A stretch of DNA of 64,000 nt, taken from contig NC_085140.1 of NCBI RefSeq assembly GCF_024139115.2, positions 459,637,506-459,701,505 of the forward strand. The letters run 5' to 3'. The DNA is from Armigeres subalbatus (Eukaryota; Arthropoda; Insecta; Diptera; Culicidae). The stretch's first letter is position 1. Each line of letters starts with the position of its first letter. The notes under the pieces were generated by a model. The model worked only from the letters and a program-made list of their open reading frames with translations, did no database searches and was not told the origin of the DNA. The position numbers were made by a program, and so were the translations under genes. Positions 1 to 12,000 of the stretch are shown here, piece after piece.

Positions 1-1055
1 TGCGCACCTTGTTTCCGTCCGTTTCTTTTGTGGGCAGCACAAACGGGCACAACGGCACAGTAGTAAGCCACAGGGAAAAGAATGCAGTCTCTGCTTTTGG
101 TAAATGCTCATTTCACGGCAGTCCAGGGAGGCAACCTGCAACGTCGTCGTCGTCGTCGCCATGCAGCGCACACACTTCTCCATTGTCGAGCAGCAGAGAG
201 AGAGAGCTCTGAGAAATGTTTGAAAGAGGGCCGTGCAACAACACAAAAAAGTGCATAAAATAATATGCCCATTTGCATAGACAAAAGGAAATTCGACTAA
301 TGTCGGGAACACCTTGTCCTTTCCTAGTAGCGACAGAGGGCTGCCTTTTTAATGAAGGACCCTTGTAGGAAATGAGGTTCGTTCGGCGCGTTTATTGAAT
401 GAGGCATTCCCCGATAAGTTGCTAGAGTTGAAAATCGATCGTTAATTAGAAAACCTCAGAATATCTATCCTGAATTTGTTGTTCCTTAACAAGTATGGTA
501 TATATTTGAATATTTGAAACATATTTGAAATGCCCATTCTTTGTTTGGTGATTTTTAATTCAACATAATTTATTAAAAGTTTATTAATAGGAAGTAGGCT
601 TTGCTCGCAGTCAGTTGTGTTGTGTTTTTGACAGCGTGTTTATTTTGCTGATTTTGTGTATTGGTTTGACTGGTGCTACGCCACGCGGAACCAAAAAAAA
701 AATCCGGTGTAATGTTTTGGATCTCTTTGGAGTTGAGGCTCAAGATTCTACAAAGTGCGCGAGTGTTTAGGACGTGTTTTGGCCGTAATAGTTTCGGAAT
801 GTTACAAGTTGGTTCTGTTCTTCCGGATACGCGAATGGGGACCTATCAATATAATGAAGCTTTGTTTTCGTGGTTACTAGAACTGTTTTTTTTAATTCCT
901 CAGCTCCATTATCCGGAAAATGATTATTTTGGTGAGAGTTTGTCTCAATATGTTTTAACAAACATGTAAAGAAATTTTTGAATTATAAATGCTGGATTGT
1001 AAAATCAGGAAGTTTGATTATAGATACATTATCCAATTAATAATGGTAGCATAAA
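1..1055. other. No gene recognised; short CGT microsatellite
   Basis: I see no supported gene. A (CGT)n microsatellite lies at about 142-158 and opens a serine-rich frame that I do not believe. The first 230 bases are richer in GC than the rest, and the remainder is AT-rich without recognisable motifs. Confidence 0.5.
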
Positions 1056-1180
1056 CTGGCGGGGCTTAATGTGAGTAAAGGTGACCTCGGACTGGTCGTG
1101 AGTAAACATCTTCAAACTCTCGAACCAATTCTAACTGCACTACGAACAATTCTTCCATAATAACACTGTCGGCCAGTGGG
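1056..1180. repeat. Interspersed repeat fragment shared with 14351-14550
   Basis: The block around GTGACCTCGGACTGGTCGT at 1081-1099 recurs at 14374-14392. Both copies are preceded by a GGCTTAwTGT-like stretch and followed, at different distances, by a CGGCCAGT motif. This marks them as two diverged copies of one dispersed family. I do not recognise the family. Confidence 0.45.
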
Positions 1181-3355
1181 GGTTAGATTGAATACATATA
1201 TACATACATACATTTAATAAAAAATATTGAAAAAAAAAACTTTATAGAGCCTAAAGAGGTGAACAGGAAACCCAGGATACATTTTTCGTGGTGAATCATT
1301 CACCAAAACGATAATAATCCGACGATAAGCTTTACTGATTCACGTTCGATTACTTGCCGAAACTCATCTATCGGTTTCCTTTGATAAGGCGTTATAGATA
1401 CAGTGGTTTGATAATCCGAAGGTTGCATCTTTGAAAACCTTGTTAGTCACGATCGATAGATAAAACAAGGCTAGACGACGGCGACTTTTTTTTGACGATT
1501 ACATTGAAGTTCGATGCATTATTTGTATCTTGATGGAAGTGCTTATTTCGACCACAATTTATTTTTCCAGGACCCGTATGATCGTGACTCACACACGAAC
1601 TATCGCCTATGTTAAGTAAGTAAAATAAGTGGACTTTTTCGATACTGTTGTACAATGCGATACATCGTTATTTAAAGATCTCTCAAAGATGACAATTTAG
1701 AGTGAAATTTAAGGTTTACGACAGTAGAAGAAACAATCACATCAGTGCGATAGCTCGTGGGTCAGATTAAGTATTTTTGTGCGTCAATCGTTTCGTATGT
1801 GCTGAAATTCAAATTTCGGTCGGCTTTAACCGAACGCATCCAATCGGTTTGACCGGGATTACACTGAAGCCATGCCAGGTGGCAGCGTTTTACGAGTGAA
1901 GTATTTTGATGAGATTTCTGTTTTATTTTGATTGATTGTAGATAAAAATATTAATCTGCATCAGGACTGATTTGAATACAGGGCTGGGGTGATGATGGGT
2001 GAGATGTGGATTCGTGCGTGTTTATGGCCAGGAGCATTCTTTGAGATGAAAAAAAAAATAAACATCTCTGACTATAATCATGACAAAGGCTGACAAAAAG
2101 CAAATTTGTATGCATATACAGACATGTGTTTAGCCAGGTAAATATTTTAAATCTCTTTCAACGGATATGTTGAAATATTGTAATAAAATTTTCATAACTA
2201 ATTAATAAAAATATATTATTATTCATGTTTTAATGTTGAAGTGATTGCAAATTTTCTTTTTACCAAGCTCATTAGTTTCTGTACAGCCAAAGTTGATACT
2301 GTATCAGTGTATTTCTTCCACTTCCAAGATATTCCTCAAACGGTTTGATTTTGAAACTCATGACAATTTTGCTTCAACACAAAACGGACCTAAGTTAGCT
2401 CCACATCACTCTAGCATTAATTTAGGGTAGAAATAACTGACAGAATCGGACTGAAACATATTTTTTTTCTATGCTGACGACTAAATGGCAAACGCGTTTT
2501 AAACGTTCATTCATGTAAGCTGAGTCCACAACTACACATCCCTTTCCAGATCACTAATTTCCTCGCAAATGTATTAGCAAACATGAACTTTTATTTAGTA
2601 GAGACCAAGCCACGTCCAGTCGCAATATGAAACTATAGACCTGAAAGCTGAGCATTTTCAAAATGAAACCAAGCTGTTGATTAGCTTTGTCAACTATTGA
2701 TGAGTAGTGCATCTTAAATGTCATTCGTAGTAAAGTAGTATGTACTTCAAAGTTTTCACTTTATCTACGCGTGGTGGTAAATAATAGGCCATCTACAAAT
2801 ATTTAACCAAGTGCAAGAACATTTTGGAACGCTCTCTTGGAAGAAGTTTTACACCAGTGTACAAAACGATCCAGAAGTTCTTGAAGTTGTTTGCAGTCGA
2901 CCTAACTTCTTATGACGACAAGGAACATTTTTATATCGTCGGCATAAATAGGTAGGCCACCATTTCAGTGTTGGTAGAATCATGCTCAAATCTCACTCAC
3001 CGAAGCCTCATGCGTGAGCAGACTCGCTTGCGGTTCTGCAGGGAGAGCATCGTACATGAGTTTTTCACGCAGAATCGCATCGTTTCGCTCATTTGCCGAA
3101 AAATGATTTCGCTCCAAAAAGTGTCAAAACCCAATCGATTCGTATTTTATGTTTACGTATGGATTAATTATCTATTGTTTGGAGCAAAGAAAGTTATTCC
3201 GATGAAAATTTATCAAAGAAGAACACGCACAAATCACGCAATGATGCAAATCGCGATTCGAATCATGAACGATCCTCAGGGCATGAGTCGGGTGATGTTT
3301 GAAACGTGGATGAGGTTTAAGAATTTGAGTTTTTACCAACACTTACCAAATCACT
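1181..3355. other. No feature seen
   Basis: AT-rich sequence with a short TACA microsatellite near 1195-1215. A 163-residue frame from 2968 runs into the repeat array beyond 3356, and nothing in it resembles a known domain, so I do not call it. Confidence 0.5.
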
Positions 3356-4408
3356 GGGGAGGAGTCATTTGGCCGAATGTCACCAGGCCGAACAAACCAT
3401 TAGGTCGAAACACATTTGGCCGAAAGTCATTCAGCCGAATTGGTTATTTGGCCGAATAGGACATTTAGCCAAATTTGACATTTGTCCGAGTAAGACATTT
3501 TGCCGAATAGGCCATTTGGTCGAATAGGACATTTGGTCGAAAAGGAAATTTGACCGAAAAGGATATTTGACCGAATAGGACATTCAGCCGAATAGAACAT
3601 TAGGCCGAATAGCACAGGGAAAACAATTGGTAGAATCAACCTGATTCTGCTTCAAATTAACAATATTTTTGCATTGATTTATGAATAACAATATTTTTGG
3701 TTGATACAACCACAAATAGGGTTAAATCAAACATACGTGATAGTTGATTCAATTCTCGGATATATTTGTTCCAACCATGCTCTTCAGCTGTCACTGTCAA
3801 ATATTACATTAGAAAACAAAAATGTTTATGGTTCTTTTAACTATAGAAAATGCAACGAAACTACTTTATCGACACAGACAGAAACAGAATCGAGCTAGTT
3901 ACAAGGGGAGTAAGAATCATCCACCTTACCTCTGTACCATGACTACTTCTTGTAGACAGGACGATTTATGTTGATCAGTTTCTACAGTTTTCCATTTTTA
4001 CGAAATGGTGGTCACATTTGGCCGAAAAGGTCATTTGAAAAGTGAAATGTCTCACTTCTCACTACTTATTTTCCACCTCTCACTGTGAAAAGTGAGTAAT
4101 GCGAAGTGAGACGTCTCACTACCCACAGAAATAAGGAGAGAGAAGTGAGAAGTCTCACTACCCGTTTCGCACTACTTACTTTTCACATCGAGAAGCGAGA
4201 AATGAGGAGTGAGAAGTGAGACTTTTCATTTTTCATACCTTATTTCTCACTTTTCAAATATGTTCTATTCGGCCAAATGTCCTATTCGGCCAAATGACTT
4301 TCAGCCTCATGGTCTATTCGGCCAAATGATATATTCGGCCAAACAACTTTCGGCCTAGTGACCTTCGGCCAAATGGTATTCAGCCAAACGGCCCTTCCGA
4401 GACATCTG
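3356..4408. mobile_element. Fold-back repeat element, GGCCGAA family, copy 1
   Basis: The left arm (about 3356-3615) is a head-to-tail array of degenerate units reading TTTGGCCGAA plus a few bases. The right arm (about 4260-4405) is the same array inverted, reading TTCGGCCAAA. A core at 4040-4258 consists of GTGAGAAGTGAG and its complement alternating, with small palindromes such as GAGACGTCTC. The outer ends, GGGGAGGAGTCATTTGG on the left and the complement of GGAAGGGC on the right, resemble the termini of the better copy at 36529-37481. An unrelated 3620-4010 segment lies between left arm and core. No open frame codes for a transposase, so the copy is non-autonomous. Target duplication is not clear here. 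Confidence 0.6.
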
Positions 4409-4505
4409 GACACTGCAGTTTTGTCAGAAGAATATCATGATTTACAGCGCCGTAAGCCTTTTCTATGTCCATTGTGGCAATACAAGAAGATGCATGCTCA
4501 CAAAG
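4408..4505 (-). pseudogene. LINE reverse transcriptase fragment (motif A)
   Basis: Translated on the minus strand, this stretch reads IATMDIEKAYGAVNHDILL, the motif A region of a non-LTR retrotransposon reverse transcriptase, where the D of DIEKA is a catalytic aspartate. Only about 30 codons survive, without the YADD box. It lies downstream, in reading order, of the endonuclease scrap at 4672-4968, so both may come from one decayed LINE. It abuts the right end of the fold-back element. Confidence 0.65.
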
Positions 4506-4671
4506 ATTATTGTTGATCGATCAATTTGAATAGAAACCATGGTGGCATGGAATTATATATTTACATAGTTTCAATATAGTTTTAGATTCCACCGCAGTTC
4601 ATATTGCTTCTTTTTGACGCAGCAATTGTACAAGTAGCGGTTCTACCCTAGGCAGAAGCGCCTTACTTCAT

Positions 4672-4968
4672 TCAGGGAATAGACGTTTCGTGAAATTGCG
4701 TTTTTGACGAACATATTGTTGACATTGAACGTTGAATGCTAGAGCAGGATGATAGCTCTTTGATCATGAAGTTGCCGTTGAATAATACGAGATACAGAAT
4801 ACGAGCAGAACAACAAAAAATCAGATTTCGTTGACCGTGGAAAGCGAAGTTGTCAAGGAGTGTTTTCCCAGCCAAAGAACCGCGTGATTGCACAGGATCA
4901 ACAAAGGTATATTCGATATTGGCTTCCGTCCACACCAGGGCCGGTTGATTGAAGTCTCCAAACGACAT
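4672..4968 (-). pseudogene. LINE endonuclease domain fragment
   Basis: The 98-residue frame begins MSFGDFNQPALVWTEANIEY. GDFN followed by a hydrophobic residue and W is the hallmark of the apurinic-type endonuclease of non-LTR retrotransposons, and LLDNFAFHGQRN further on fits the next conserved block of that domain. The remaining half diverges after about residue 50, with no SDH motif. This is a decayed 5' portion of a LINE whose reverse transcriptase remnant lies at 4408-4505. The clade cannot be fixed from so little. Confidence 0.6.
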
Positions 4969-5092
4969 TAATGCGTTCTCGTTTCCCCGTACCTTGAATA
5001 ACCTCGAATACTGCGTTCATGTGGAGCTGCATGAAAGGACCATACTGATTTTTAACTTGAAGGAACAGGAAGTAAATAGCTTGATTTAGAAC

Positions 5093-5416
5093 TTACTTGC
5101 CTGATGACACAGACTGGAAGCCCCTTTCACAAACCTCGACCATAGGACCAGGACCGCCTGGCAAGTAGGAAACAACAGCATGAGATAGGATTGGGTCGGG
5201 TTTCTCCTGGGATTTCAAAGGTGATTGTGCCCATTTCCCCCTTCCACTCGATTTACATTTCACTTTTCTCCGTTTTTCAAAGAGTTTTCCAAAGCTTGTT
5301 TCCAACAACAAATAAGCGAGAATTCTGGTCAGAAGTTTCCAGATTAAGAACAAAATGGATTGCCGTTCGGTCCATAGCTCTACGTAGCAACACAATATAT
5401 GTATTGTTGTTCGCAA
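5093..5416 (-). other. Open frame of unknown origin, probably repeat-derived
   Basis: A 107-residue minus-strand frame ends with LPGGPGPMVEVCERGFQSV. I recall similar tails in repeat-associated mosquito frames but cannot name a family. It lies between two LINE scraps, so a transposon 5' region is the simplest reading. I see no domain, signal peptide or splice site that supports a host gene. Confidence 0.2.
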
Positions 5417-5554
5417 ATCTCATAACCTGTCCGTCCTCTTTGTCTTCTCGTTTCAGTCAGATAATTATCGCGAACCGAGTTTAATTGTCCGAAAAAAATC
5501 GTTGGCCCCCCCCCGAGCATTGTGTTTTGAATCTTATGAAGACTAATGAATGAT

Positions 5555-5694
5555 TGTAGATTGAACACTTCGACATAATCATTGAGGTGATGTTTGTAAT
5601 GTTGCTGCCATTTCTGGATCACTTCGCTTGTCCAAAATACATCTTTGTTGTGAACAATCGTCATAGTCAATTTAGTCAACAGAGTTTTTTCCAA
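5555..5694 (-). pseudogene. RTE-like LINE linker fragment
   Basis: The minus-strand frame contains EVIQKWQQHYKHHLNDYVEV. The intact RTE-clade relic in this window (52111-52740) has EVIQRWRQHYEEHLNGDVAD at the junction between endonuclease and reverse transcriptase, and the two match in register. Only this linker remains and the sequence downstream is unrelated. Confidence 0.55.
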
Positions 5695-6139
5695 ATAGAA
5701 GCAGCTTTGGGAAGCAAATATTAAAGAACGGCTAGAATTTGCAGGAAAGAATGCCCCTAAAACCTTTCTTTCTGGAAAATTATTATTGGGACTAATGAGT
5801 GTGAGTTTGTGCTAAACAAACCCAAGAGGAGGCGAAGAACTTGTAGTTTCAAAACTGGGCGACCAAAATTAACTCATGCAATCATTATGATGGTAGATGT
5901 TTCTTTTGGCAAAGAGTCGATAATGTTATCGGAGTTGATTTTAAAATAACTATAGAAAGTCCAACGTTATAATACAAAAAAAACGTATGAAGTTTGCTTG
6001 GTTTCCTTTTTCAATAAGATTATTATCCAGAAACCTCATCTAGTCTAAAAAAATAACTTTTTGCCGGTACAACCAAGTGGTGGAATAAAATGGAATTATA
6101 CATGACAAGCGTAGACATTCCACTAAAAGCTCAAAATTA
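5695..6139. other. No feature seen
   Basis: AT-rich sequence without repeats or open frames that I can support. Confidence 0.4.
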
Positions 6140-6411
6140 TCTTCTTCTTCTATATAATAAAAATGAAATGGCCTGTGTTCGTATCCGCATAACGCGAAAA
6201 CGGCTAGACAGATTTTCTTCATTTCTTCAGCAGAAATGTTCGTTATAGTTTCCGACAAGTTTATATGATATTTCCCAATGTGAAAATCATGAGCAAAGTT
6301 GAGTAAACCGTAAAAAACCAAAACAAAGATTCGTATAAGAAATTCGCATGGGCGGTTTCACAACGCGCATTTTCGCCTACTATGCAGGACAACGTCTGCC
6401 GGGTCGACTAG
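6140..6411 (+). mobile_element. Short non-autonomous Helitron
   Basis: The element starts TCTTCTTCTTCTATATAATA and ends GGGTCGACTAG. It sits between an A at 6139 and a T at 6412, the insertion signature of Helitrons. A short imperfect hairpin (GCAGgAC / GTCTGC, about 6385-6400) lies 11 bases before the CTAG end, as the family requires. At 272 bases it has no Rep/helicase gene. The 5' TATATAATAAAA pattern is common in animal Helitrons. The exact first base is uncertain because of the CTT repeat at the 5' end. Confidence 0.6.
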
Positions 6412-6663
6412 TGTTTTATAAAAATTTAAAAAAAATCGGTGGAGAGTAAGAGAAAAATAAAAAATTTTCAAAAAAAATACAAAAGACCAATAAAATTGAT
6501 TAAATTTTCCACGAACAAGAAACGCTTTTAATCCGTTTCGGTCTGACCGGTTGACCGTGGTGCCAATACGGCCGAATTTATTAAGGGGGCCTTGGATCAG
6601 GTGCAGTCAAAAATGGGTAATTTTTCTTAAAACCAATGATAAATGGGCGAAAGCGCCCAGTAT

Positions 6664-7033
6664 GTACACTTCCGGCCAAAAGTTTGAGTTCACCCTCGAA
6701 AATATAGGCAAAAGTTTTTGGTCGTATTTTCGCCATCTTACATCCGATTTCGAGTATTGTTAGCTCGTTAAAAATAATATGGGTAGATCTTGCATCGTAG
6801 GTACTTTAAACTTAAAATTTCCATCTTTTCATGTACTAAAATATTACATTAAGATACTCATTTTTTTCATATTTATGTTGTAAACATATGTTGATTTTTC
6901 TTAAAATAGAGCCAATGAAATTTCGAAATAAAAAGTAAAATGGAAACCAATTTTTATCATTTTGTTTTATTAAAAAAAACTAAAACTAAACACTCAAGTG
7001 CATAATATGCATAGGCCAAAAGTTTGGGTTGTG
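6664..7033 (+). repeat. Two direct copies of a Tc1/mariner-like terminal sequence
   Basis: GGCCAAAAGTTTGAGTTCAC at 6673-6692 recurs as GGCCAAAAGTTTGGGTTGTG at 7014-7033 in the same orientation. GGCCAAAAGTTTG is the core of many insect Tc1-like inverted termini. Since the two are direct rather than inverted, this is not one intact element. It may be two truncated ends or a rearranged copy. The DNA between is AT-rich with no transposase. Confidence 0.4.
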
Positions 7034-7136
7034 TATATGGAAACGTAGTCAATCATTATTGACCAGTATCAGAAGTTAGTTTTGATACAATTGGATCACC
7101 AGCACATGGCTCCGGATGTTCCGGTAACCTGGTTGA

Positions 7137-8100
7137 AAGACAATATCAATAGATGAATGTTTGAGAGATTTTGGACACACTGGCCCCGTCCGGATGTGTT
7201 CCCGAGAGCCTGGTTCCCTCATGGAAGTGGACAAATTTTAATAATCACCGAAACCCATCTTGCGACATAACAATCTTCATGGTTTTGAAAGACAAGATCA
7301 ATAGATGAATTTTTGAGAGATTTTGAACATACTTGGTGCGTCTGGAAGTGTTCCCGGGAACCTGGTTTAGGAACCTGGGAACCTCGATTAGCTCAAAAAC
7401 CCATCTTGCGAAATATCAATCTTCATGATTTTGAAAGACAAGATCAATAGATGAATTTTTGAAAGATTTTGTACTTATTGGCCCACGTACGGAAGTTTTC
7501 CTGGGAACTTGGTTCCCACAGAGAAGTGAACAAATTACGTTTAGCTCCGAAACCAATCCAAACCAAATCCAATCCAATCCAACCAAACAACATATCAAAC
7601 TTCGGAGCTAATCAAAATTTGTCCACTTCCCTAACGGAACCAAGTTCCCAGGAACACATTCGGACGTGTCCAATGTATCCAAAATATATCAATAATTCAC
7701 CTATTGAGCTTGTCTTTCAAAATCATGAAGTTTGATATGTCGCAAGATGGATTTCGGAGCTAATCGAAATGTGTCCACTTCCCTGAGGTAACCAGATTCC
7801 CGTGAACACTTTCGGACGTGACCAATATGTCCAAAATCTCTCAAAAATCATCTATTGATCTTGTCTTTCAAAATCATGAAGATTGATGTGTCGCTGGGTT
7901 TAGGAGCTAATCAAAATATATCCACTTCCCTGAGAGAACCAGGTTCCCGGGAACACATTCGGACGTGGCAAATGGGTACAAAATCTCTCAAAAAATCATC
8001 TTTTAAGCTCGTCCTTCAAAATCGTGAAGATTGATTTGTCGCAAGATGCGTTTTGGAGCTAATCGAAATGTGTCCACTTCCTTTTGGGAACCAGGTTACC
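7137..8100. repeat. 150-bp satellite in inverted halves
   Basis: Units start with GACAAGATCAATAGATGAAT. On the left they begin near 7139, 7291 and 7437, giving a period of about 150. From about 7590 to 8100 the same units occur in reverse complement (anchor AAAATCATGAAGnTTGATnTG), again at about 150-base spacing near 7711, 7861 and 8011. The turn-round point is a short CCAATCCAAnCC tract at 7555-7585. Each unit also carries GTTCCCGGGAACCTGGTT, itself palindromic at its centre. Confidence 0.8.
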
Positions 8101-8605
8101 GAAGGGAAGTTTTTAATTTTTCAAGGAAAAACAATTTTTTTGTGGAAAATTTTGTAATTGTTTAGGGTAACCCTACCCTTAGTGGAGGTAGCAGCAATAG
8201 AGGAGGTAGGTGATTTTGGAAATTTTGTAAGTTTTTTCAATGGAGCATTTCAATTTTTTTAATGAAAGTTTCTTCTATAAATAATTCAAATTTTTGCTTC
8301 TAAAAGTGCTTATTTATTTTCGTTTTGTTGAAAATTCTTAATTGTTTATGGAAATTTTATATTTATTTATTTTTATTGGCAATTTCCTAATTTGTTATGG
8401 TAAATTTTTAATTTTTTTGGGGCAGTTTTTATTGTAGTATTAAGGAATCTGAATGCTACCAGAAAGATAGAAAAAAGTTATTGATCAGTACTCTATTTTG
8501 AATTAAGTTTGCATAAGTCTCTCTGCGGGTTAAAGTAGGCTCCAATGTGTGGCAGTGAAACAGCACTTGCCGTTTAATATATAAAGCAAATATTCAATGA
8601 ATCAC
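8101..8605. other. No feature seen
   Basis: T-rich sequence with runs of TTTTTAAT-like words; nothing recognisable. Confidence 0.4.
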
Positions 8606-8880
8606 ATACAGTGGTTGGTTTAATACCCGCCGCTGTCGTATCCATGCGCTATCGTATATGTAAAAATAGCCAGCATGAGTTAACCACCTGAAGTTTGTAT
8701 GGCGAAAGACATCTAATGCGGGTTTTTTCAACAGTAGGAACTTTTCACGAAAAACTACTTGGTACCAGTCATGTAGGAAGGTGTCCGTTACCTCGCCTAT
8801 CAAATACTTTTTCGATAAGGGGGCTTATTTTCGAGATATTAAACATTAGATGCCTTTCGCCATACTGATTTCCAAAAGTT
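8606..8880 (+). mobile_element. Interspersed repeat containing a hairpin miniature element, copy 1
   Basis: About 270 bases match 31105-31380 in the same orientation, from CCGCCGCTG through GCCAGCATGAGTTAACC to CGCCATACTGATTTC. Inside it, TATGGCGAAAGACATCTAA at 8698-8716 is repeated inverted as TTAGATGCCTTTCGCCATA at 8846-8864. The inverted match continues inward with mismatches for about 65 bases, so 8698-8864 can fold into one long hairpin. No coding potential. Confidence 0.7.
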
Positions 8881-8950
8881 AACTCTTAGTGTGCCGCTGT
8901 AAGCACGCTCAAAGCAGGCGATTCATCGCTGCAAAACCTTTGAAGTAGGC

Positions 8951-9030
8951 TTAAGGTCACTCCTGACAGAATCTCAGTGCTCGAAAACGCGAGCACTTTG
9001 AAACTTGGATTCTGTCAGGAGTGACCTTAA
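8951..9030. mobile_element. TTAA hairpin miniature element, internally deleted copy
   Basis: This 80-base copy begins TTAAGGTCACTCCTGACAGA and ends with its complement. The right half matches the right arm of the 229-base element at 61802-62030 (GAAAACGCGAGC, then TTTGAAACnTGGATTC). It is therefore the same family with most of the left arm deleted. TTAA at both ends fits a TTAA-targeting (piggyBac-like) mobiliser, which is inference. Confidence 0.75.
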
Positions 9031-12000
9031 TGCAAACCTCAACTGATAGTCACATTATAAGCAATCAAAGCAATCGGGAAATGTGTCGACAATCACATGT
9101 AGTGAACAATCAGTGGCAGAAGGTGTTCCAAATGGTTCCCGCTTGCCAACAGTCAGAATACACTTCACATCCACGATGATCGATTCAACGATGTGCTGCT
9201 TAAGCTAGGCCTCGATCGTTCTAAAAGGGACTAGTTCTTAATTCACTTAATATCTGGACGCACTGTTTATTTTCTTACAGCACCCGTTATTTAATGTTTT
9301 CACAGCAAAATGTTTAGGACGCTACTGTTATCTTTCGGTGATAATTTTTTTGTTGTGATCGGTTGAGATTTGAAGTTGTGACGAAAGGCGAAAGAAAAGA
9401 ATTGATTTGGTACACCGATGTTAAAATCTCCGATGAGGTCAGGTTGAATTTAGTTGAATTTGCTAAAAGTTTCATGTGGCTATGTCTCGATGACATGTTT
9501 CCAACATATATAAATTCGTTTGTACGGATGAAATTGCTTAAAATTTCTTATGTGGCCAGCGATTCAAATGAATCCAGGAGCTCTACATGGAGATTACTCT
9601 GAAAAACGCATTCTACCATTTTACAAATTATACAAAGGCCGTATAATGCCTTGGTCAGATTCTGAGAGGGCTACTACAGTCGAGAGAACTTCATTGGTAG
9701 AAAAGCTATATGTTGGTTTTATTCGAAATTTAATTCGGAAATAAAGAAATTCGAAAAGAATCTTCATTTTGCGCAAATGGGAAATTTTTGGCAATTGTTA
9801 AGCAGATGATGTGAAAGAATTAGACTGCTTTAGAAATCAAGAAATGATCAATGTGGAAAAGTAAAAAAAAATAATGTGATTCATATAAGAAGGCTCCATG
9901 ATCCATATTTTTGAATAATTGTATCAACTCAATTACACAACTGATTTTTTAAATTGTGTGGATCGGAAACGTTTTGCCGTGATTAAAATTATTTTTCTTC
10001 TTTCAGCTTTTATTTTCACATTTTTTTAATTACGAAAGATTTGACCACAATTTTTATCGCTGAAAGAAGAGAGCTGCCCAACATTTTGCAAAACGCATTT
10101 AAAATGGGCCACTGGACAAGCAATAAGAAAATACCCAGTGCGTCGAAATATTAGGTAACTCGATACTAATGTAGACTCCTACAAATTTGAACTGGGATAC
10201 AAATTTTCTTTATCAGCGTTTTGACACATATTTTGATACGTAGTGGAGCACTGATTCAAAAATGTTGGCGACGGCTTGATGCTAGAAACTGTCGGCTGTG
10301 GCGGCGCACATCTCCTATTCACAAATAAGAAAAAAAAATACTAGCCAATGATGCATTATTGATGAATTCCTGAAGGTTCCGTGCCTTTGAACATATGTTT
10401 TTAGATTACCATAAAGTCGTCGTCCGAAATTCAAACATTCAGATAAGGATAAAAAAACGACTACGCATATTTTCTCTCATTCGTCATAGAGTTCTCCTTA
10501 ACTAATAAGCTTCACATAATAAGTAATAAATAAATTATCTGCATTTGCATCTTGCCTCCATTTGTCCTCATTCTTGTGAAGATGTGTCACTTCCAAAGTA
10601 TCATTCTTCTTAAGAGCTTACTTTGTTTTGTATATCATGTGCTAAATGTTGCTTTTATTGCTGCGGTTTTTTTCTCTGAGAATTTCTTTAACTTAATTTA
10701 ATGTATCAACGATCTTTTAATTTGTCCGCTTTTTGTGAAAATAATAATAAAACTTAGTTTTTTAACTAAAGATAATAAATACTTTTAATATGAGCAGATT
10801 TTAAATTTAATGAAATTATGTAATTTTGAGGTCATGATGAATACACGAAAGGCGTAAGAATGATGTATAGAAATCAACGATTAAATTATATTGTGAAACA
10901 ATAAGAATGAATGAAACATTTTTTTAGCTTTCGCTAATAAATTCTCACAACAGTCGATTGTGCTATTCCTGCACCCCGTCGTTCCGCTCCTTTCTCTACT
11001 TTGACTTACTTCAACACTCCAGCAAATTACACACCATTTAGAATGACAATGACGAGAAAAGCAAATTGCATTTATCTTCCCTTTTGAAGCTGCCTATTTC
11101 CAACGTTTGTATTCTGGGAAAGGTAACTCCAAAAGTGCAGTGATAAAAAAAAATACGAATTCACCTTTCTGCCGTTTCATTTCGGTGTCACCCGGAAAAT
11201 ATGCATACTCATTTTGGGTCCAGAAAGGAGAGAAAAAAGATTTTGTCCATCCGTATTCCGAAAAGAATGGAAACTGGCTATAATTTACTCGTGACTTTGC
11301 ATAAAAACTATTCTATCTCCCATGCTGACTTGCTGCCGGATTGTTAGTTTTTTGCCCGCTGTGGGTACTTTTTCAAGGCTTTTTTTTATCAAGATCAACT
11401 GAACTACCCCTCCCATCGCCTGTGTCATTAATTTATTACCAGTCATTTAGCATAGAATTGCTTACAATTCCGGACAACAATTAATTAAATTGATCAATGC
11501 AAATGACTGCAAACCACGCACACTTACACGGATGCGGAACTCGAGCCCCGTAACGCATAAGGGTCAAATGGTTCTCGCCCCTGTCGAATGCATTCCCTCT
11601 GGCACCGATGAAATGTGATCGATTTGCATAAAAATATTTGGACTTGTCCGTTCCCCTGCTTGGTTTTGCATTTGTCACAGATGCTCTCGTCGCATGCGTC
11701 GCCGCCGGTCCACCACCAATAATGTCCCCCGGTCCAACACGGCTGTCACTGGACTGGTCCTTTGCATGCGTGCATCGCATCCCGGAGCGTAATTCATCGA
11801 GGGGCTGCGAAGCAACTACCGACGACGTACGGGCATATAAATTTTAAAACCCTCTGGGAACAATAATCAAGGAAGCTCAAGAAGAGGGATCCCATAAGTA
11901 ACTCGTAAAATATGGATGCGAAATTTGAGTCGAGCACACGGGCCTACGGTTGTGTCCAGTTTGTCACCACATCGGCCCACACGGACAAGGATGCTGTAAA

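Noticed and set aside
2968..3459. 163-residue plus-strand open frame
   Set aside because: No recognisable domain, and the last third is the GGCCGAA repeat translated (RPNKPLGRNTFGRKSFSR). Not a gene.
3356..3640. Regularly spaced TTTGGCCGAA units that look CRISPR-like at first sight, also at 36529-36735
   Set aside because: Units are degenerate, spacers are short and similar to each other, the array inverts across a core, and the context is a eukaryotic repeat. This is a tandem repeat, not a CRISPR array.
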